From Paenibacillus sinensis (GTDB lineage: Bacteria; Bacillota; Bacilli; Paenibacillales; Paenibacillaceae): DNA of 64,000 bases. The translations under genes and the position numbers were made by a program. This document shows positions 1 to 8,733 of this stretch, piece after piece. Location: NCBI RefSeq assembly GCF_019904155.1, contig NZ_JAHCMB010000226.1:36536-100535 (forward strand), in the 5' to 3' direction. Position 1 is the stretch's first letter, and every line of letters begins with the position of its first letter. The notes under the pieces were generated by a model. The model was not told where the DNA came from, made no database searches, and was given only the letters and a program-made list of their open reading frames with translations.

Positions 1-1
1 T

Positions 2-772
2 GCGCTGCTGTGCCTGCAGCTCGCTGCCGCCAGCCGGGGGCAGGAGGAGATGATGATGCTCTACGACGAGCTGCGCAGGAAGCATTTCGAGCTGGATGAA
101 GCGCGCAGCCGGCTGCTCCAGTTCACTGCCCAGGTCGAAACCGCCGCCCAGTCCGAAGAGCGGGTGCGCATCGGCCGGCAAATTCACGACGATATCGGAC
201 ACCGGCTGATCCGGGTCAAAATGATGATGGAAGCCGCGCTGCATACCTTTCCGTCCGCCCCGGAGGCAGGCCTGTCGATGATGTACCAGGTGCGCGACCA
301 GCTGGCGGAGGCCATGGACGAACTGCGGAACGCAGTAAGGCGCATCGGCCGGGAGCCCCGCCTTGAAGGCGCATATGCCCTGGACCTCCTGCTCGAAGTA
401 ACGGGACGAGACACCGGCATCCGCACCTCTTACGATGTGGAGGGTACGCCGTATCCGCTCTATCCGAGCCAGCAGGTCGTCCTGTACAAAAATGCAAAGG
501 AAGCCATAACGAACGGTCTGCGGCACGGACATGCAACCGAGGTCGGCATCCGGCTTTTTTACCGGGAGAATGAAGTCGTCCTGGAAGCGTGGAATAACGG
601 CAGCGTACCGGAGAACGAAGCCCCCTTCGATTCCCGGCCAAACGGCGGAATGGGACTCCAGGGCATGGACGAGCGTACCCGCCTTATCGGCGGCAGTCTC
701 GAAATCGTGGCGGCCTATCCGTTCACCGTCATCACGCGGATTCCGGTCTATAAGCAGAATGAAGTGATGTAA
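2..772 (+). CDS. Sensor histidine kinase, HisKA_3 type (5' end outside window)
   Basis: This is the cytoplasmic half of a two-component sensor kinase that would autophosphorylate on histidine and pass phosphate to the response regulator next to it. The frame stays open to the window edge, so the sensor and any membrane segments lie outside. A coiled stretch leads into the HisKA_3 dimerisation motif RQIHDDIGHRL, whose His codon is at 185-187. The N-box is NAKEAITNGLRHG and the G-box is GGMGLQGMDERTRLIGG, so the ATPase looks intact. This layout matches the LiaS/DesK/DegS class. The stimulus cannot be told. The stop is 36 bases before the regulator's likely start, so the two are probably one operon. 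Confidence 0.9.
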   Translation, partial: ALLCLQLAAASRGQEEMMMLYDELRRKHFELDEARSRLLQFTAQVETAAQSEERVRIGRQIHDDIGHRLIRVKMMMEAALHTFPSAPEAGLSMMYQVRDQLAEAMDELRNAVRRIGREPRLEGAYALDLLLEVTGRDTGIRTSYDVEGTPYPLYPSQQVVLYKNAKEAITNGLRHGHATEVGIRLFYRENEVVLEAWNNGSVPENEAPFDSRPNGGMGLQGMDERTRLIGGSLEIVAAYPFTVITRIPVYKQNEVM

Positions 773-808
773 TGCTATAGGAGTTCTACATAAAGGAGTG
801 TGGCTTGC

Positions 809-1456
809 TTGATTAAAGTCATGATTGTGGATGACGATTCGTTCATCCGGGAGAGCCTGAAGGTGCTGCTGGGCCTTGACGGGGAGCTGGAGGTCACCGG
901 AACAGCCGGCGACGGAGGCGAAGCGCTGAAGCTGCTTGGCAGCGGAACGGAAGCGGATGTAGTGCTGATGGACATTCGGATGCCCGGCGTGGACGGCGTA
1001 GAGGGAACCCGGCAGATCCGCGCGCAATTCCCCCAGACCTCGGTGCTGATGCTGACCACCTTCGACGATGACGAATATATCATCGAAGCGCTGAGAGGCG
1101 GAGCCAGCGGCTATCTGCTCAAGAATATTCCCCCGGACCGGATCATCCAAGGAATCAAGACGGTACATGCCGGCAGCATGCTGATCCATCCCGACATCGC
1201 GCGCAAGCTGACCGGCCTGCTGCAGCCGCCGGCGCCCCCCGCGCCTGCCGCCCGCCCGCTGGAATCCTACGGCTTGACGCAGATGGAGCAGTCTGTCGTG
1301 TCGCTGATCGCGGAAGGGCACACCAACAAAGAAATTGCCGCCTCCCTGTTTCTGAGCGAAGGAACGGTCAAGAACTACATAACCGAAATCTTGAGCAAGC
1401 TGGGGCTGCGGGACCGGACGCAGATTGCTATTTTTTATTTGAAGAACGGGCGTTGA
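809..1456 (+). CDS. NarL/LuxR-family response regulator
   Basis: A DNA-binding response regulator, partner of the upstream kinase. The receiver domain (about residues 3-118) has the acidic pair in MIVDDD, the phosphoacceptor Asp55 in LMDIRMPG, and the conserved Lys in YLLKN. After a Pro/Ala-rich linker comes a LuxR-type HTH (about 150-212) with EGHTNKEIAASLFLSEGTVK. The TTG at 809 is preferred because AAAGGAG at 792-798 lies 10 bases before it; the GTG at 800 would leave only 1 base. The regulon is unknown. Confidence 0.93.
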   Translation: MIKVMIVDDDSFIRESLKVLLGLDGELEVTGTAGDGGEALKLLGSGTEADVVLMDIRMPGVDGVEGTRQIRAQFPQTSVLMLTTFDDDEYIIEALRGGASGYLLKNIPPDRIIQGIKTVHAGSMLIHPDIARKLTGLLQPPAPPAPAARPLESYGLTQMEQSVVSLIAEGHTNKEIAASLFLSEGTVKNYITEILSKLGLRDRTQIAIFYLKNGR

Positions 1457-1479
1457 GGCGGGTTATCGGATTAGGAACA

Positions 1480-1518
1480 TACGGAAGAGGCGGCCTCGTG
1501 AGAGACCGCCTCTTCGTA
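1480..1518. terminator. Bidirectional hairpin terminator
   Basis: A 10-bp perfect stem, GAAGAGGCGG (1484-1493) with CCGCCTCTTC (1506-1515), extended by TAC/GTA. It lies between the convergent response regulator and cotH genes. There is no clear T run, so termination is inferred from position and stem strength. Confidence 0.55.
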
Positions 1519-1576
1519 TACTCAGGATAACTAAAGATGATTGCTGTTGCCATACGGCTCTGTTACAGTCCGTGTT

Positions 1577-3835
1577 CTATGACGCCGAAACCGTGCCAGC
1601 AGGGGTAATGGTTACCGTTGAGGTAGCCTTATCCCATGCCACACTCATATTCAGAATCTCTGCAACAAACCGGACAGGGACCATGGTCCGGTTTGAAATA
1701 AGCTGGACAGGTACGTCCAGAGTATAAGCAGTACCGTTTACATAGGCTTTATTGCTGCCAATTGTCAAGGTAATTGTCGTGCTGCCTTGATTTACTGTAA
1801 CTTGCTTGCTGGATGAATTCCAGGAAACGCTGGCCCCCATCGCCGTTAATACTGCATTTACCGGCACGAGCACACGTCCATTCTTCATGACAGGCAGCTG
1901 ATCCTTGAACGACACTTCCGTTCCGTTGATGAGGACAGTGATTTCACCCGCCTTTTTGGCAGCGGTAGTAGAAGAACTGACAGTGCCAGGCTTTGTTGCA
2001 GCAGAATTGTTAGTTTGGCCTGATGTTGAATCGGTTGAGGTGCTGCTCGATGTACTTGTCCCGGATGAACTGGTCGATGAACCATCAGAAGCGGATGATG
2101 AATCAGTTGACGTATCCGATGATGAATCGGTTGATCCGTTTGAGCCGTCCGAAACCGAGCTGGAGTTGTCATCCGGGTCAGTTGAAGAAGAATCTTCCGG
2201 AGTCGGGTTGGTAGGTTCCGTCGTATTGCCCGGTTCTGTTACATTGCCTGGATCTGTCGTATCGGCAGGGTTTTCTGGCAAAGCAGTCAGGGGAAGACCC
2301 AGCTGGCCTTGCAGATTAACCAACCGGTTCAGCGCAAAAGTCATCATAGACCCGGCGGCCATTGTTCCCATGCCTTGTCCATTGTCGGCTCCGCCTTCTT
2401 GACCGGGTATACCACCGCTAGGCGGTTCAGGAGGTGTAGTCGTGCCGTCGCCGGGAGCGGTTCCGTCCGGAGGTGCAGTGCCGCCTCCAGGAGCAGTGCC
2501 ATCGGGTGGTGTTGTACCCGGGGCGCCTCCGCCCGTCGTTCCGCCTGTGCCGGATTCTGTTGCCGAATAAGTAATATTGCTCTCGAACTGCTCCATCGTA
2601 TAGAACTTGGTAGGATCGGCCTCTACATAGGGTCTGATTAAAGTGGACAGTGTACTGACCCGATCCTGAATACCTTCCAGATAATGAACCAATTGAGTTA
2701 CATATTCTACGTATTTTGCTTTGTACTCGGGGACTTTTAATAAATTGTTGATTAACGGAAGTTTTTCAATACTCATACCCAATGTCGGATTATCAACAGA
2801 AGCAGTAACAGCGTCGGTGTTATCAGCTATCGTACTGCCTGTTTCCCCTTCGTTATAGACGGCATCGGTCACCGTGCTTCCGCCCCCGGTACTGTAACCG
2901 TTAAAGGACATATTCATATCCCAAGGAATCACCGTATATTTGCCGGCTGTATTCCCGTAGAGCAAATAGTTATGGCCTTTATCTCCGTTATAACTGTCGT
3001 AGTTTCCCAATACGGCGTTGGCGGCAATATATTTTAATGCGGAATCCACATCGAGCACGGATTCGATATCGCCTTTTTGGCCAGCAGGCATTTCGTTCAA
3101 TACTTTAATAAAATTTTTGAGGGAAGCTTTGTTGTCCGACTTGCCCGTTTCCTTGGTGATTGTATCATAATCGCTATTCTCGTCATATTGCAGATAACTG
3201 CCCTCGTCAGTGTCGTACAATACGCCCTTTGTCGCATTTTCACCGAAGTTGCGTTCCAGATAACTGTCATCTACGGACTCAACGCCGATATAGAATCCAT
3301 ATAACTCCCCGTTAATATACAGATTGGTGAATACCGTTTCAGGCACATCGGCTCCGATCGCGCGCAGGGCTTCATAATGTAAATATTCGCGCAGGAACGA
3401 AGGGTCCGAATAACTGTTGTTCAGCACCATTTTGTCCAGCCCCAGCAGCGTTTGGGATTTATCATATTTATTAAACTTGAGGCGGAAGCTGTACCGGTCG
3501 GAGTCGGTCATACTAGCCACAGCTTTAAGTGTCAAATTCCCTTTGGTTGAGAACCCGACATTTGTCAACACATGACCGTCAACATCAACTGTAACACTCT
3601 TATACTCTTTTTCCAGCGGATTTGCGAGAATACTCTGCCAGTCATCATCACTAATAGTCACTTTAACATCAATGATCTTGTCTTTGGTGAACAGGGTTTC
3701 ATATTCCTTGGCAACACCTTGCTCAGCAGCATAAGCGGTGGAAGGGGCAGCGCCGGCATACCCTATGACTCCTGCAATCAGCGTCAACGAACAGGATAGG
3801 GCCAGCACTTTTTTGAGTAGACCTGCGTACTTCAA
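1577..3835 (-). CDS. cotH: Secreted CotH-kinase protein with C-terminal copper-amine-oxidase-N-like domain
   Basis: A 752-residue exported protein. It has a signal peptide (residues 1-37, ending AYAAEQ), a CotH kinase fold (about 45-420) with NYDSYNGDKGHNYLLYG and the metal-binding IPWDMN at 303-308, a long Gly/Pro/Thr then Ser/Thr/Asp low-complexity linker (about 430-630), and a C-terminal beta-rich domain (about 635-752) like the N-terminal domain of copper amine oxidases, with VLVPVNAVLTAMGASVSW and MVPVRFVAEIL. CotH kinases are atypical protein kinases that phosphorylate spore-coat or exo-proteins. The start is a TTG (3833-3835) with AAGGAG 8 bases upstream. B. subtilis CotH is about half this length and lacks the tail, so this may be a cell-surface relative rather than the coat enzyme. 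Confidence 0.85.
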   Translation of the reverse strand: MKYAGLLKKVLALSCSLTLIAGVIGYAGAAPSTAYAAEQGVAKEYETLFTKDKIIDVKVTISDDDWQSILANPLEKEYKSVTVDVDGHVLTNVGFSTKGNLTLKAVASMTDSDRYSFRLKFNKYDKSQTLLGLDKMVLNNSYSDPSFLREYLHYEALRAIGADVPETVFTNLYINGELYGFYIGVESVDDSYLERNFGENATKGVLYDTDEGSYLQYDENSDYDTITKETGKSDNKASLKNFIKVLNEMPAGQKGDIESVLDVDSALKYIAANAVLGNYDSYNGDKGHNYLLYGNTAGKYTVIPWDMNMSFNGYSTGGGSTVTDAVYNEGETGSTIADNTDAVTASVDNPTLGMSIEKLPLINNLLKVPEYKAKYVEYVTQLVHYLEGIQDRVSTLSTLIRPYVEADPTKFYTMEQFESNITYSATESGTGGTTGGGAPGTTPPDGTAPGGGTAPPDGTAPGDGTTTPPEPPSGGIPGQEGGADNGQGMGTMAAGSMMTFALNRLVNLQGQLGLPLTALPENPADTTDPGNVTEPGNTTEPTNPTPEDSSSTDPDDNSSSVSDGSNGSTDSSSDTSTDSSSASDGSSTSSSGTSTSSSTSTDSTSGQTNNSAATKPGTVSSSTTAAKKAGEITVLINGTEVSFKDQLPVMKNGRVLVPVNAVLTAMGASVSWNSSSKQVTVNQGSTTITLTIGSNKAYVNGTAYTLDVPVQLISNRTMVPVRFVAEILNMSVAWDKATSTVTITPAGTVSAS

Positions 3836-4013
3836 AATGACAACTCCTTCTGAAATGAATTGAGTTGCTGATGTAAAATTTCACATCGAACTCCTCGCTG
3901 GAATTGTAAACTCCCAAACTGAAGATAGCCTGAGCATATGCTGATAGAGTATTTATTCATCTGAAAAAAGCCTTCGTATTATCGGATAAATCGCAGCAAT
4001 GATATGAATTCAT

Positions 4014-4058
4014 GCTTCACCGCAGGGCATTCCGAACACCGGTGAGGCGCCCTTTTTT
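4014..4058 (+). terminator. Orphan plus-strand terminator-like hairpin
   Basis: GCTTCACCG (4014-4022) pairs with CGGTGAGGC (4040-4048) with one G-U pair, followed by six T at 4053-4058. Both flanking genes are on the minus strand, so it ends no visible gene. Confidence 0.4.
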
Positions 4059-4118
4059 CGCAACAAACAATGGACATCAGGCATGACTGATTAACGCAAC
4101 CTCACGCTTGAGGACTGG

Positions 4119-5513
4119 CTATTCGCTCCGCAGCTTCCAGGCAGGCCGAAACAGCAAGAGTAGAGTTACAAGCAGCGTCGATGTCAAAAAGACTGCCGAA
4201 CCGGTTACAGCAACCGAAGCGGCATGGGCGAATTGCTCTGCAGAGGGTGATGAGGATCGGTAAACAGATTCAAAAACCGTGCTCAGAACAGCCAATCCCA
4301 TGGAAGCCCCGATTTGATGCGCGACATTGATTAAACCGGAAGCCGCACCAGAGTCGCCCGGATCTACGTCTGTTAAGCCAATGACGGTAAGCGGCTGAAA
4401 TACCATTCCCGCACCGATGCCCATCAGGATTAACGGAAGGAACATATTCGGGAAGAATGAAGTTCCGGTTGAAAGTTGGCTGCACCATATTGTACCGAGA
4501 ATGGCGATGACCAGCCCGGTCATGAGTACTTTTACACTTCCGAATCTGGACACCAGCCATGGCATCACATACATCATCCCGAACTGCACACCCGTGAAAG
4601 GTACAAAGGCAAGGCCGGATTCAAAGGAGCTGAAACCCAGAACGTTCTGCAGGAATTGCGGGATAAAGAAGAACAACGAGAAGTTGCCGCATATGAACAA
4701 AAATCTTCCCAGATAAGCCCCGGACCGCTCACGGCTGCTAAATAGACGAAGCGGTATGATCGGCTCTTTCGCCCGGGCTTCCACCGCAACGAACCCTGCC
4801 ATCAAGACGATGCCTGCTGCCAAAGGCGCCAAAGTGACCGTATGATGCCATCCGACGGCGGCGGCCTGAACAAATCCAAACACCAAAGATGTCATGCCGA
4901 CAACGGACATTACCGCCCCGAGCAAATCGAAGTGCCCCGTTCTCTTCTGTGTCTCCTGCAAATATTTCGGGATGATGATTAAAAGGGCAATCCCTATGGG
5001 AACGTTAATGAACATTCCAACCCGCCAGGAAATCCACTCGGTCAGCATTCCGCCCAGAATCAGGCCGACGCTGCCGCCTCCCCCGGATACCGCGCTGTAT
5101 ATGGCGATGGCTCGTGACCGTTCTTTCGTCTCTACGAAGCTCACAGACAGCAGGGCCAGGGTGGACGGTGTCGCCATCGCTGCCGCCAGTCCTTGCAGAG
5201 CTCTTGCTCCCAGAAGAAATCCGGCGGATTGCGCCATTCCCGCGAGCAGAGAAGCAAACGTAAATAACGCAATTCCTGCACGGAATATCCTTCTTCTGCC
5301 CAAGATATCCCCCGCCCGGGCACCCAGCAGCATAAAGCCTCCATAGGCTAAAATATAGGCGTTCTGCACCCAGGTCAGGTTGGCGGTCGTCAAATGAAGG
5401 GTCCGGCCGATTTCAGGCAGCGCGGTAACCATAACGGACGAATCCAGCACAACCATAAGCTGACAAGCGACAATGATGGTTAACATGATCGATTTGGAGG
5501 ACTGCATCTTCAT
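4119..5513 (-). CDS. MFS drug:H+ antiporter, DHA2 (EmrB/QacA) type
   Basis: A 464-residue integral membrane transporter, most likely a proton-driven exporter of toxic compounds. Helix 1 carries MVVLDSSVMVTALPEIGRTL, a signature of the DHA2 family, followed by LTWVQNAYILAYGGFMLLGARAGDILGRRR (motif A region in two parts) and the motif C-like AVSGGGGSVGLILGG. About 13-14 hydrophobic segments can be counted. It is transcribed divergently from an AraC-family regulator 168 bases away, the usual arrangement for an inducible efflux gene. The substrate cannot be predicted. Confidence 0.88.
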   Translation of the reverse strand: MKMQSSKSIMLTIIVACQLMVVLDSSVMVTALPEIGRTLHLTTANLTWVQNAYILAYGGFMLLGARAGDILGRRRIFRAGIALFTFASLLAGMAQSAGFLLGARALQGLAAAMATPSTLALLSVSFVETKERSRAIAIYSAVSGGGGSVGLILGGMLTEWISWRVGMFINVPIGIALLIIIPKYLQETQKRTGHFDLLGAVMSVVGMTSLVFGFVQAAAVGWHHTVTLAPLAAGIVLMAGFVAVEARAKEPIIPLRLFSSRERSGAYLGRFLFICGNFSLFFFIPQFLQNVLGFSSFESGLAFVPFTGVQFGMMYVMPWLVSRFGSVKVLMTGLVIAILGTIWCSQLSTGTSFFPNMFLPLILMGIGAGMVFQPLTVIGLTDVDPGDSGAASGLINVAHQIGASMGLAVLSTVFESVYRSSSPSAEQFAHAASVAVTGSAVFLTSTLLVTLLLLFRPAWKLRSE

Positions 5514-5681
5514 CTTCCTTTCTGATATGACTCAAAGACTCAAGTCCTATTATCTCTGCCATACCCTGTGCGAAGTAGGCCATTTCTGCCGGATTATTGC
5601 CTGAAGCTGCAAAATAGGTTTATCAGCAATCATTGCGCATGTTATGATCCGGATATAAAGCCTGGAGGCTAATGAGAGCGG
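5514..5681. promoter_or_regulatory. Shared divergent control region of the MFS and AraC genes
   Basis: A 168-base region between two divergent starts, expected to hold both promoters and the AraC-type operator. I see no clear repeat or unambiguous -35/-10 pair, so no site is placed. Confidence 0.4.
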
Positions 5682-6665
5682 GTGGAAGCATTGCTGGAGA
5701 ACAGAGGGAGACCCGCCGGAAGCGAAGATGCCGGGACGGATCTGGCGGATCAGGAGAAGCTGGGTGATTTGCTCAACATGGTAATAAAAAAGGAAATTAG
5801 AGAAGGCCATAATTCGACGATACTGCCTTTTCTTTCGATTATTAAGCGCAGCAGTCCGACCATGCTGAGACATGGCGTATTAACCCCTTCTTTTTGCCTC
5901 ATTCTGCAAGGAAGCAAGAAGCTCTATCTGGGCCAGGATATTATCAATTATCACGCGGGGGATTATGTGACCTCGTTGATCGATATGCCCGCATCCGGGC
6001 AGACCGTTAACGCCACAGCAGATTCCCCTTACATCGGTCTTCGCATTGACCTGTCCATGCAGGAGATCGCCTCGGTAATCATGGAGGCCGGAATCGATGA
6101 CAAGCCCAGGCAAACCCAGGCGCATAAAGCGGCATTTGTCGGCAAGAGCGACTCTCCTCTGCTCGACTCATTCATCCGTTTGATGAAGCTGCTCGACCAG
6201 CGGCAGGGCGCTGCGTTCCTGGGAAATCTGATTAAACGTGAAATGATTTATCATCTTCTGACAGGAGGCAGCGGTCATCTTTTTCAACAGCAGATCTTCT
6301 TTAACCAGCAGGCAGAAGGGATCGGGAAAGCAATCGCGTGGATCAGGGACAATTACGCCAGCCCGTTCACAGTTGCCGAATTGGCTAAGATGAGCAATAT
6401 GAGCATCTCGGGACTTCACCACAAATTCAAGGAGATCACGACACTGGGACCGCTCCAATACCAGAAGAGCATTCGCCTGCAAGAGGCCCGGCGCTTGATG
6501 CTGAGCGAATCGATGGATGCCACGGGCGCGGCACGGGAGGTCGGCTATGAAAGCCCGACTCAGTTTAACCGTGAATACCGGCGGATGTTCGGCCTGCCTC
6601 CCCTCAGAGATGTTCGGGAGATCAGGCAAAGGCAGTATCCTGTAACAAACCTGATGGATTCTTAA
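5682..6665 (+). CDS. AraC-family transcriptional regulator with AraC_N cupin
   Basis: A 327-residue transcription factor. Residues about 45-195 resemble the AraC-type N-terminal cupin, with FCLILQGSKKLYLGQD and a YHAGDYVTSLIDMPASG segment. Two HTH motifs follow at about 225-315, with SPFTVAELAKMSNMSISGLH and ARRLMLSESMDATGAAREVG, ending with ESPTQFNREYRRMFGLPP. It probably controls the divergent MFS exporter. The GTG at 5682 is uncertain: GGAGG at 5664-5668 is 13 bases away. A later ATG at 5779 would still keep the cupin core. Confidence 0.88.
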   Translation: MEALLENRGRPAGSEDAGTDLADQEKLGDLLNMVIKKEIREGHNSTILPFLSIIKRSSPTMLRHGVLTPSFCLILQGSKKLYLGQDIINYHAGDYVTSLIDMPASGQTVNATADSPYIGLRIDLSMQEIASVIMEAGIDDKPRQTQAHKAAFVGKSDSPLLDSFIRLMKLLDQRQGAAFLGNLIKREMIYHLLTGGSGHLFQQQIFFNQQAEGIGKAIAWIRDNYASPFTVAELAKMSNMSISGLHHKFKEITTLGPLQYQKSIRLQEARRLMLSESMDATGAAREVGYESPTQFNREYRRMFGLPPLRDVREIRQRQYPVTNLMDS

Positions 6666-7056
6666 GCGGGGAAACGCACATGTTACTCCTCACTGCTTCC
6701 ACACTGGCATTCCCTGCTGCATCCATGCAATCCATGCATCCGTGCTACGGGAGACCGGTGCAATTCACGGGGCTGCTTGAGACGTTTATGTTGAGGCACG
6801 GCCCTGTCTGCGCGGCAAAAAGCCCTGATTTCCGTAAGTTGATACGGAAATCAGGGCTTGCTTGTGATCGTATCGGAGCTAGTATCGGAGCCAGTACGTT
6901 GGCCAATTTAATCTGAGGATTGGTTCTGAGAATGAAGCCGCTGCTTGCGGCTAAGGATGAGCCTGAGGCGGCACGGATAGCGACTCCGGGCGGCTAGTGA
7001 CTCAGCTAGTGACTGGCCAATGGCTCCGGCCTGCCGCTCTTGCCGCTTGGCAGCCC
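6666..7056. other. Non-coding gap between the AraC gene and minJ
   Basis: 391 bases without a credible gene. A 78-codon frame at 6680-6916 has no recognisable features and runs through the terminator hairpin at 6820-6859. The part from about 6900 is GC-rich and otherwise featureless. Confidence 0.6.
6817..6859. terminator. Strong bidirectional terminator between AraC gene and minJ
   Basis: A perfect 17-bp stem: AAGCCCTGATTTCCGTA (6820-6836) with TACGGAAATCAGGGCTT (6843-6859), six-base loop. The A run before the left arm gives a T run for minus-strand transcripts, so it should end minJ; it can also stop the AraC transcript. Confidence 0.85.
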
Positions 7057-8496
7057 TTAGCCTTCAGCCCTTCGCGACTCATGGCTCCCCGTTCCGGGTG
7101 CCGGGCCTTGGCGGTCGCCCGCAGCAAGCCGCTCTGCCTCGAGCCCCAGTCCTGGCTCGGCCGAAGGAGCCTGCACGGGCTCCAGCGTCCGTGCCGCCGA
7201 GTGTATCCGGGGCGGAAGCTCTTCCGCCCCCTGCCGCTTCCGGCGCGCGCCTGTCTTCAGGCCCGCGATGCCGATGAGCCCTGCCGGCTTCTCCGGCACG
7301 GTCGTGTCCTCATCCGGCTGGGGAGCCAGAATGACGCCCAGCAGATGATGCTCGCCATCATAAATGGCGCGCTGCAAATATTTGCTCTCGCCCGCCGCGT
7401 TCTGCACCTCCAGCTTGCAGAACGCGGGACTCCGGCGCAGCGCCTCATGCAGCTGCTGCGCCTCTCCGGTCAACGCCTGGCCGTTGACCTTGAGCAGCAC
7501 CTCGCCGGGCAGGATGCCCAGCTCATGCGCGGGACTGCCCGGCAGCACGGCCATCACCATGAGGCCGGCATCCGGGTGCACGAAGAAGGGACTGCCCCGG
7601 CGCTCCTCCAGAGCGCCGTACCAGACCAGCCCTTCGTGCAATAGCAGAGCGGCGAGCGCCGCCGGGAGCGTGAGCGGGCTCCACCAGTCCGCGAGCAGCG
7701 CGAGACCGGTCAGGACGGCGGCATACAGCAGCAGCCGTCCCGAGACGCGGGCGCTCTTGCGGCCCGGCAGCATGCTCGTGGTCCACTCGCTGAACCCGAT
7801 GACCACGGGCAGCGATATGACGCCGAGGCCGCCGCCCAGCAGGCTGTGCCAAGGCAGCGCAGCGGCATCGCCTCCGGCCGGAATCAGCAGGAACAGCGGA
7901 AGCGGCCAGAACGCTTCCAGGCGGTAGCCGCCCACAACCCGGCCGCGCTTGCCGTCCAGAAAGAGCGGCGTCGCCAGCCTCTGGCCCTGCCATCTGGCCA
8001 GAAGCGCTTCCGCCAGATGCAGGATGCCTGCCAGCACGAGCAGGGCGGGAATATCCAGCTCTCTGACCGCCATGATGGTCTCGCCCCAAAATCCGGCAGG
8101 ACGGAAATCCGGCAGCCAGGAAAGTATGTATTGAAGGACCCCGAGAAGTCCGATCGTATATACGAAGCAGAAATACCGCACCCGAATCAGGAGCAGCAGC
8201 AGGCTTACCACCCAAATGCAGAGAACTCCCGGAAAGGATACCGAGACCCCGAGTGCAATAGCAGCGGCCGACACAACAAGGCCCAGAACGAGGCCGCTCC
8301 ATAGCGCGCGCCATACCTCCCTGCCCGTCGCATGCAGCTTCACATGAATGAGGCTGCGCTCCTGCAGCGTCTGTCTGCGGTAGTACAGAAACATAAATAA
8401 CACGGCGATATAATAAAAGGGCTGCGTCAGCAGATGCAACGCGGCATTTCCCAAGCTTGCCAGCAGATCCAGCAGATCATTCAAACCGATCGTCAC
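7057..8496 (-). CDS. minJ: MinJ-like polytopic membrane protein with PDZ domain
   Basis: A 479-residue protein with about 7-8 membrane segments (about residues 20-290) and a C-terminal PDZ domain (about 305-395) with VLPGSPAHELGILPGEVLLKVNGQ. In B. subtilis MinJ bridges DivIVA and MinD and sits next to ctpB, near ftsEX; the same neighbours here are the main ground for the name. It is longer than B. subtilis MinJ (about 400 residues) because of a Pro/Arg/Glu-rich cytoplasmic tail after about 400. The start is unclear: AAAGGAG at 8498-8504 lies only 1 base from the GTG at 8496 and 13 bases from a TTG at 8484, which would remove four residues. A terminator separates it from ctpB. Confidence 0.8.
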   Translation of the reverse strand: MTIGLNDLLDLLASLGNAALHLLTQPFYYIAVLFMFLYYRRQTLQERSLIHVKLHATGREVWRALWSGLVLGLVVSAAAIALGVSVSFPGVLCIWVVSLLLLLIRVRYFCFVYTIGLLGVLQYILSWLPDFRPAGFWGETIMAVRELDIPALLVLAGILHLAEALLARWQGQRLATPLFLDGKRGRVVGGYRLEAFWPLPLFLLIPAGGDAAALPWHSLLGGGLGVISLPVVIGFSEWTTSMLPGRKSARVSGRLLLYAAVLTGLALLADWWSPLTLPAALAALLLHEGLVWYGALEERRGSPFFVHPDAGLMVMAVLPGSPAHELGILPGEVLLKVNGQALTGEAQQLHEALRRSPAFCKLEVQNAAGESKYLQRAIYDGEHHLLGVILAPQPDEDTTVPEKPAGLIGIAGLKTGARRKRQGAEELPPRIHSAARTLEPVQAPSAEPGLGLEAERLAAGDRQGPAPGTGSHESRRAEG

Positions 8497-8659
8497 GCTC
8501 CTTTGGGCTGCCGCACCTTGAAGTGCGGGTTCTTCATCTATTCTAAAGGAATCCGGAGAACAAAGACAGGCCTCCCGGTCAGAAAAAAATAGGCGCTTTC
8601 TTCCACTCTCTCCCCTCTAGCAATTCACCGGGCGAACTGCTATGTCCTTCCTCCCGCGT

Positions 8660-8703
8660 AAAAAAGACGGCCGCCCTTCTGCCTGTAGAAGGGTGGCCGT
8701 CTT
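8660..8703. terminator. Terminator after ctpB
   Basis: A 17-bp stem with one G-U pair: AAGACGGCCGCCCTTCT (8664-8680) with AGAAGGGTGGCCGTCTT (8687-8703). The A run at 8660-8665 becomes a T run on the minus strand. It lies 31 bases after the ctpB stop, so minJ should have its own promoter in 8497-8660. Confidence 0.85.
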
Positions 8704-8733
8704 ATAAGCCGCAGGCTTGCTGCGGCCTGAACG

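Noticed and set aside
6680..6916. 78-codon frame after the AraC gene
   Set aside because: It contains the strong terminator hairpin and has no recognisable domain.
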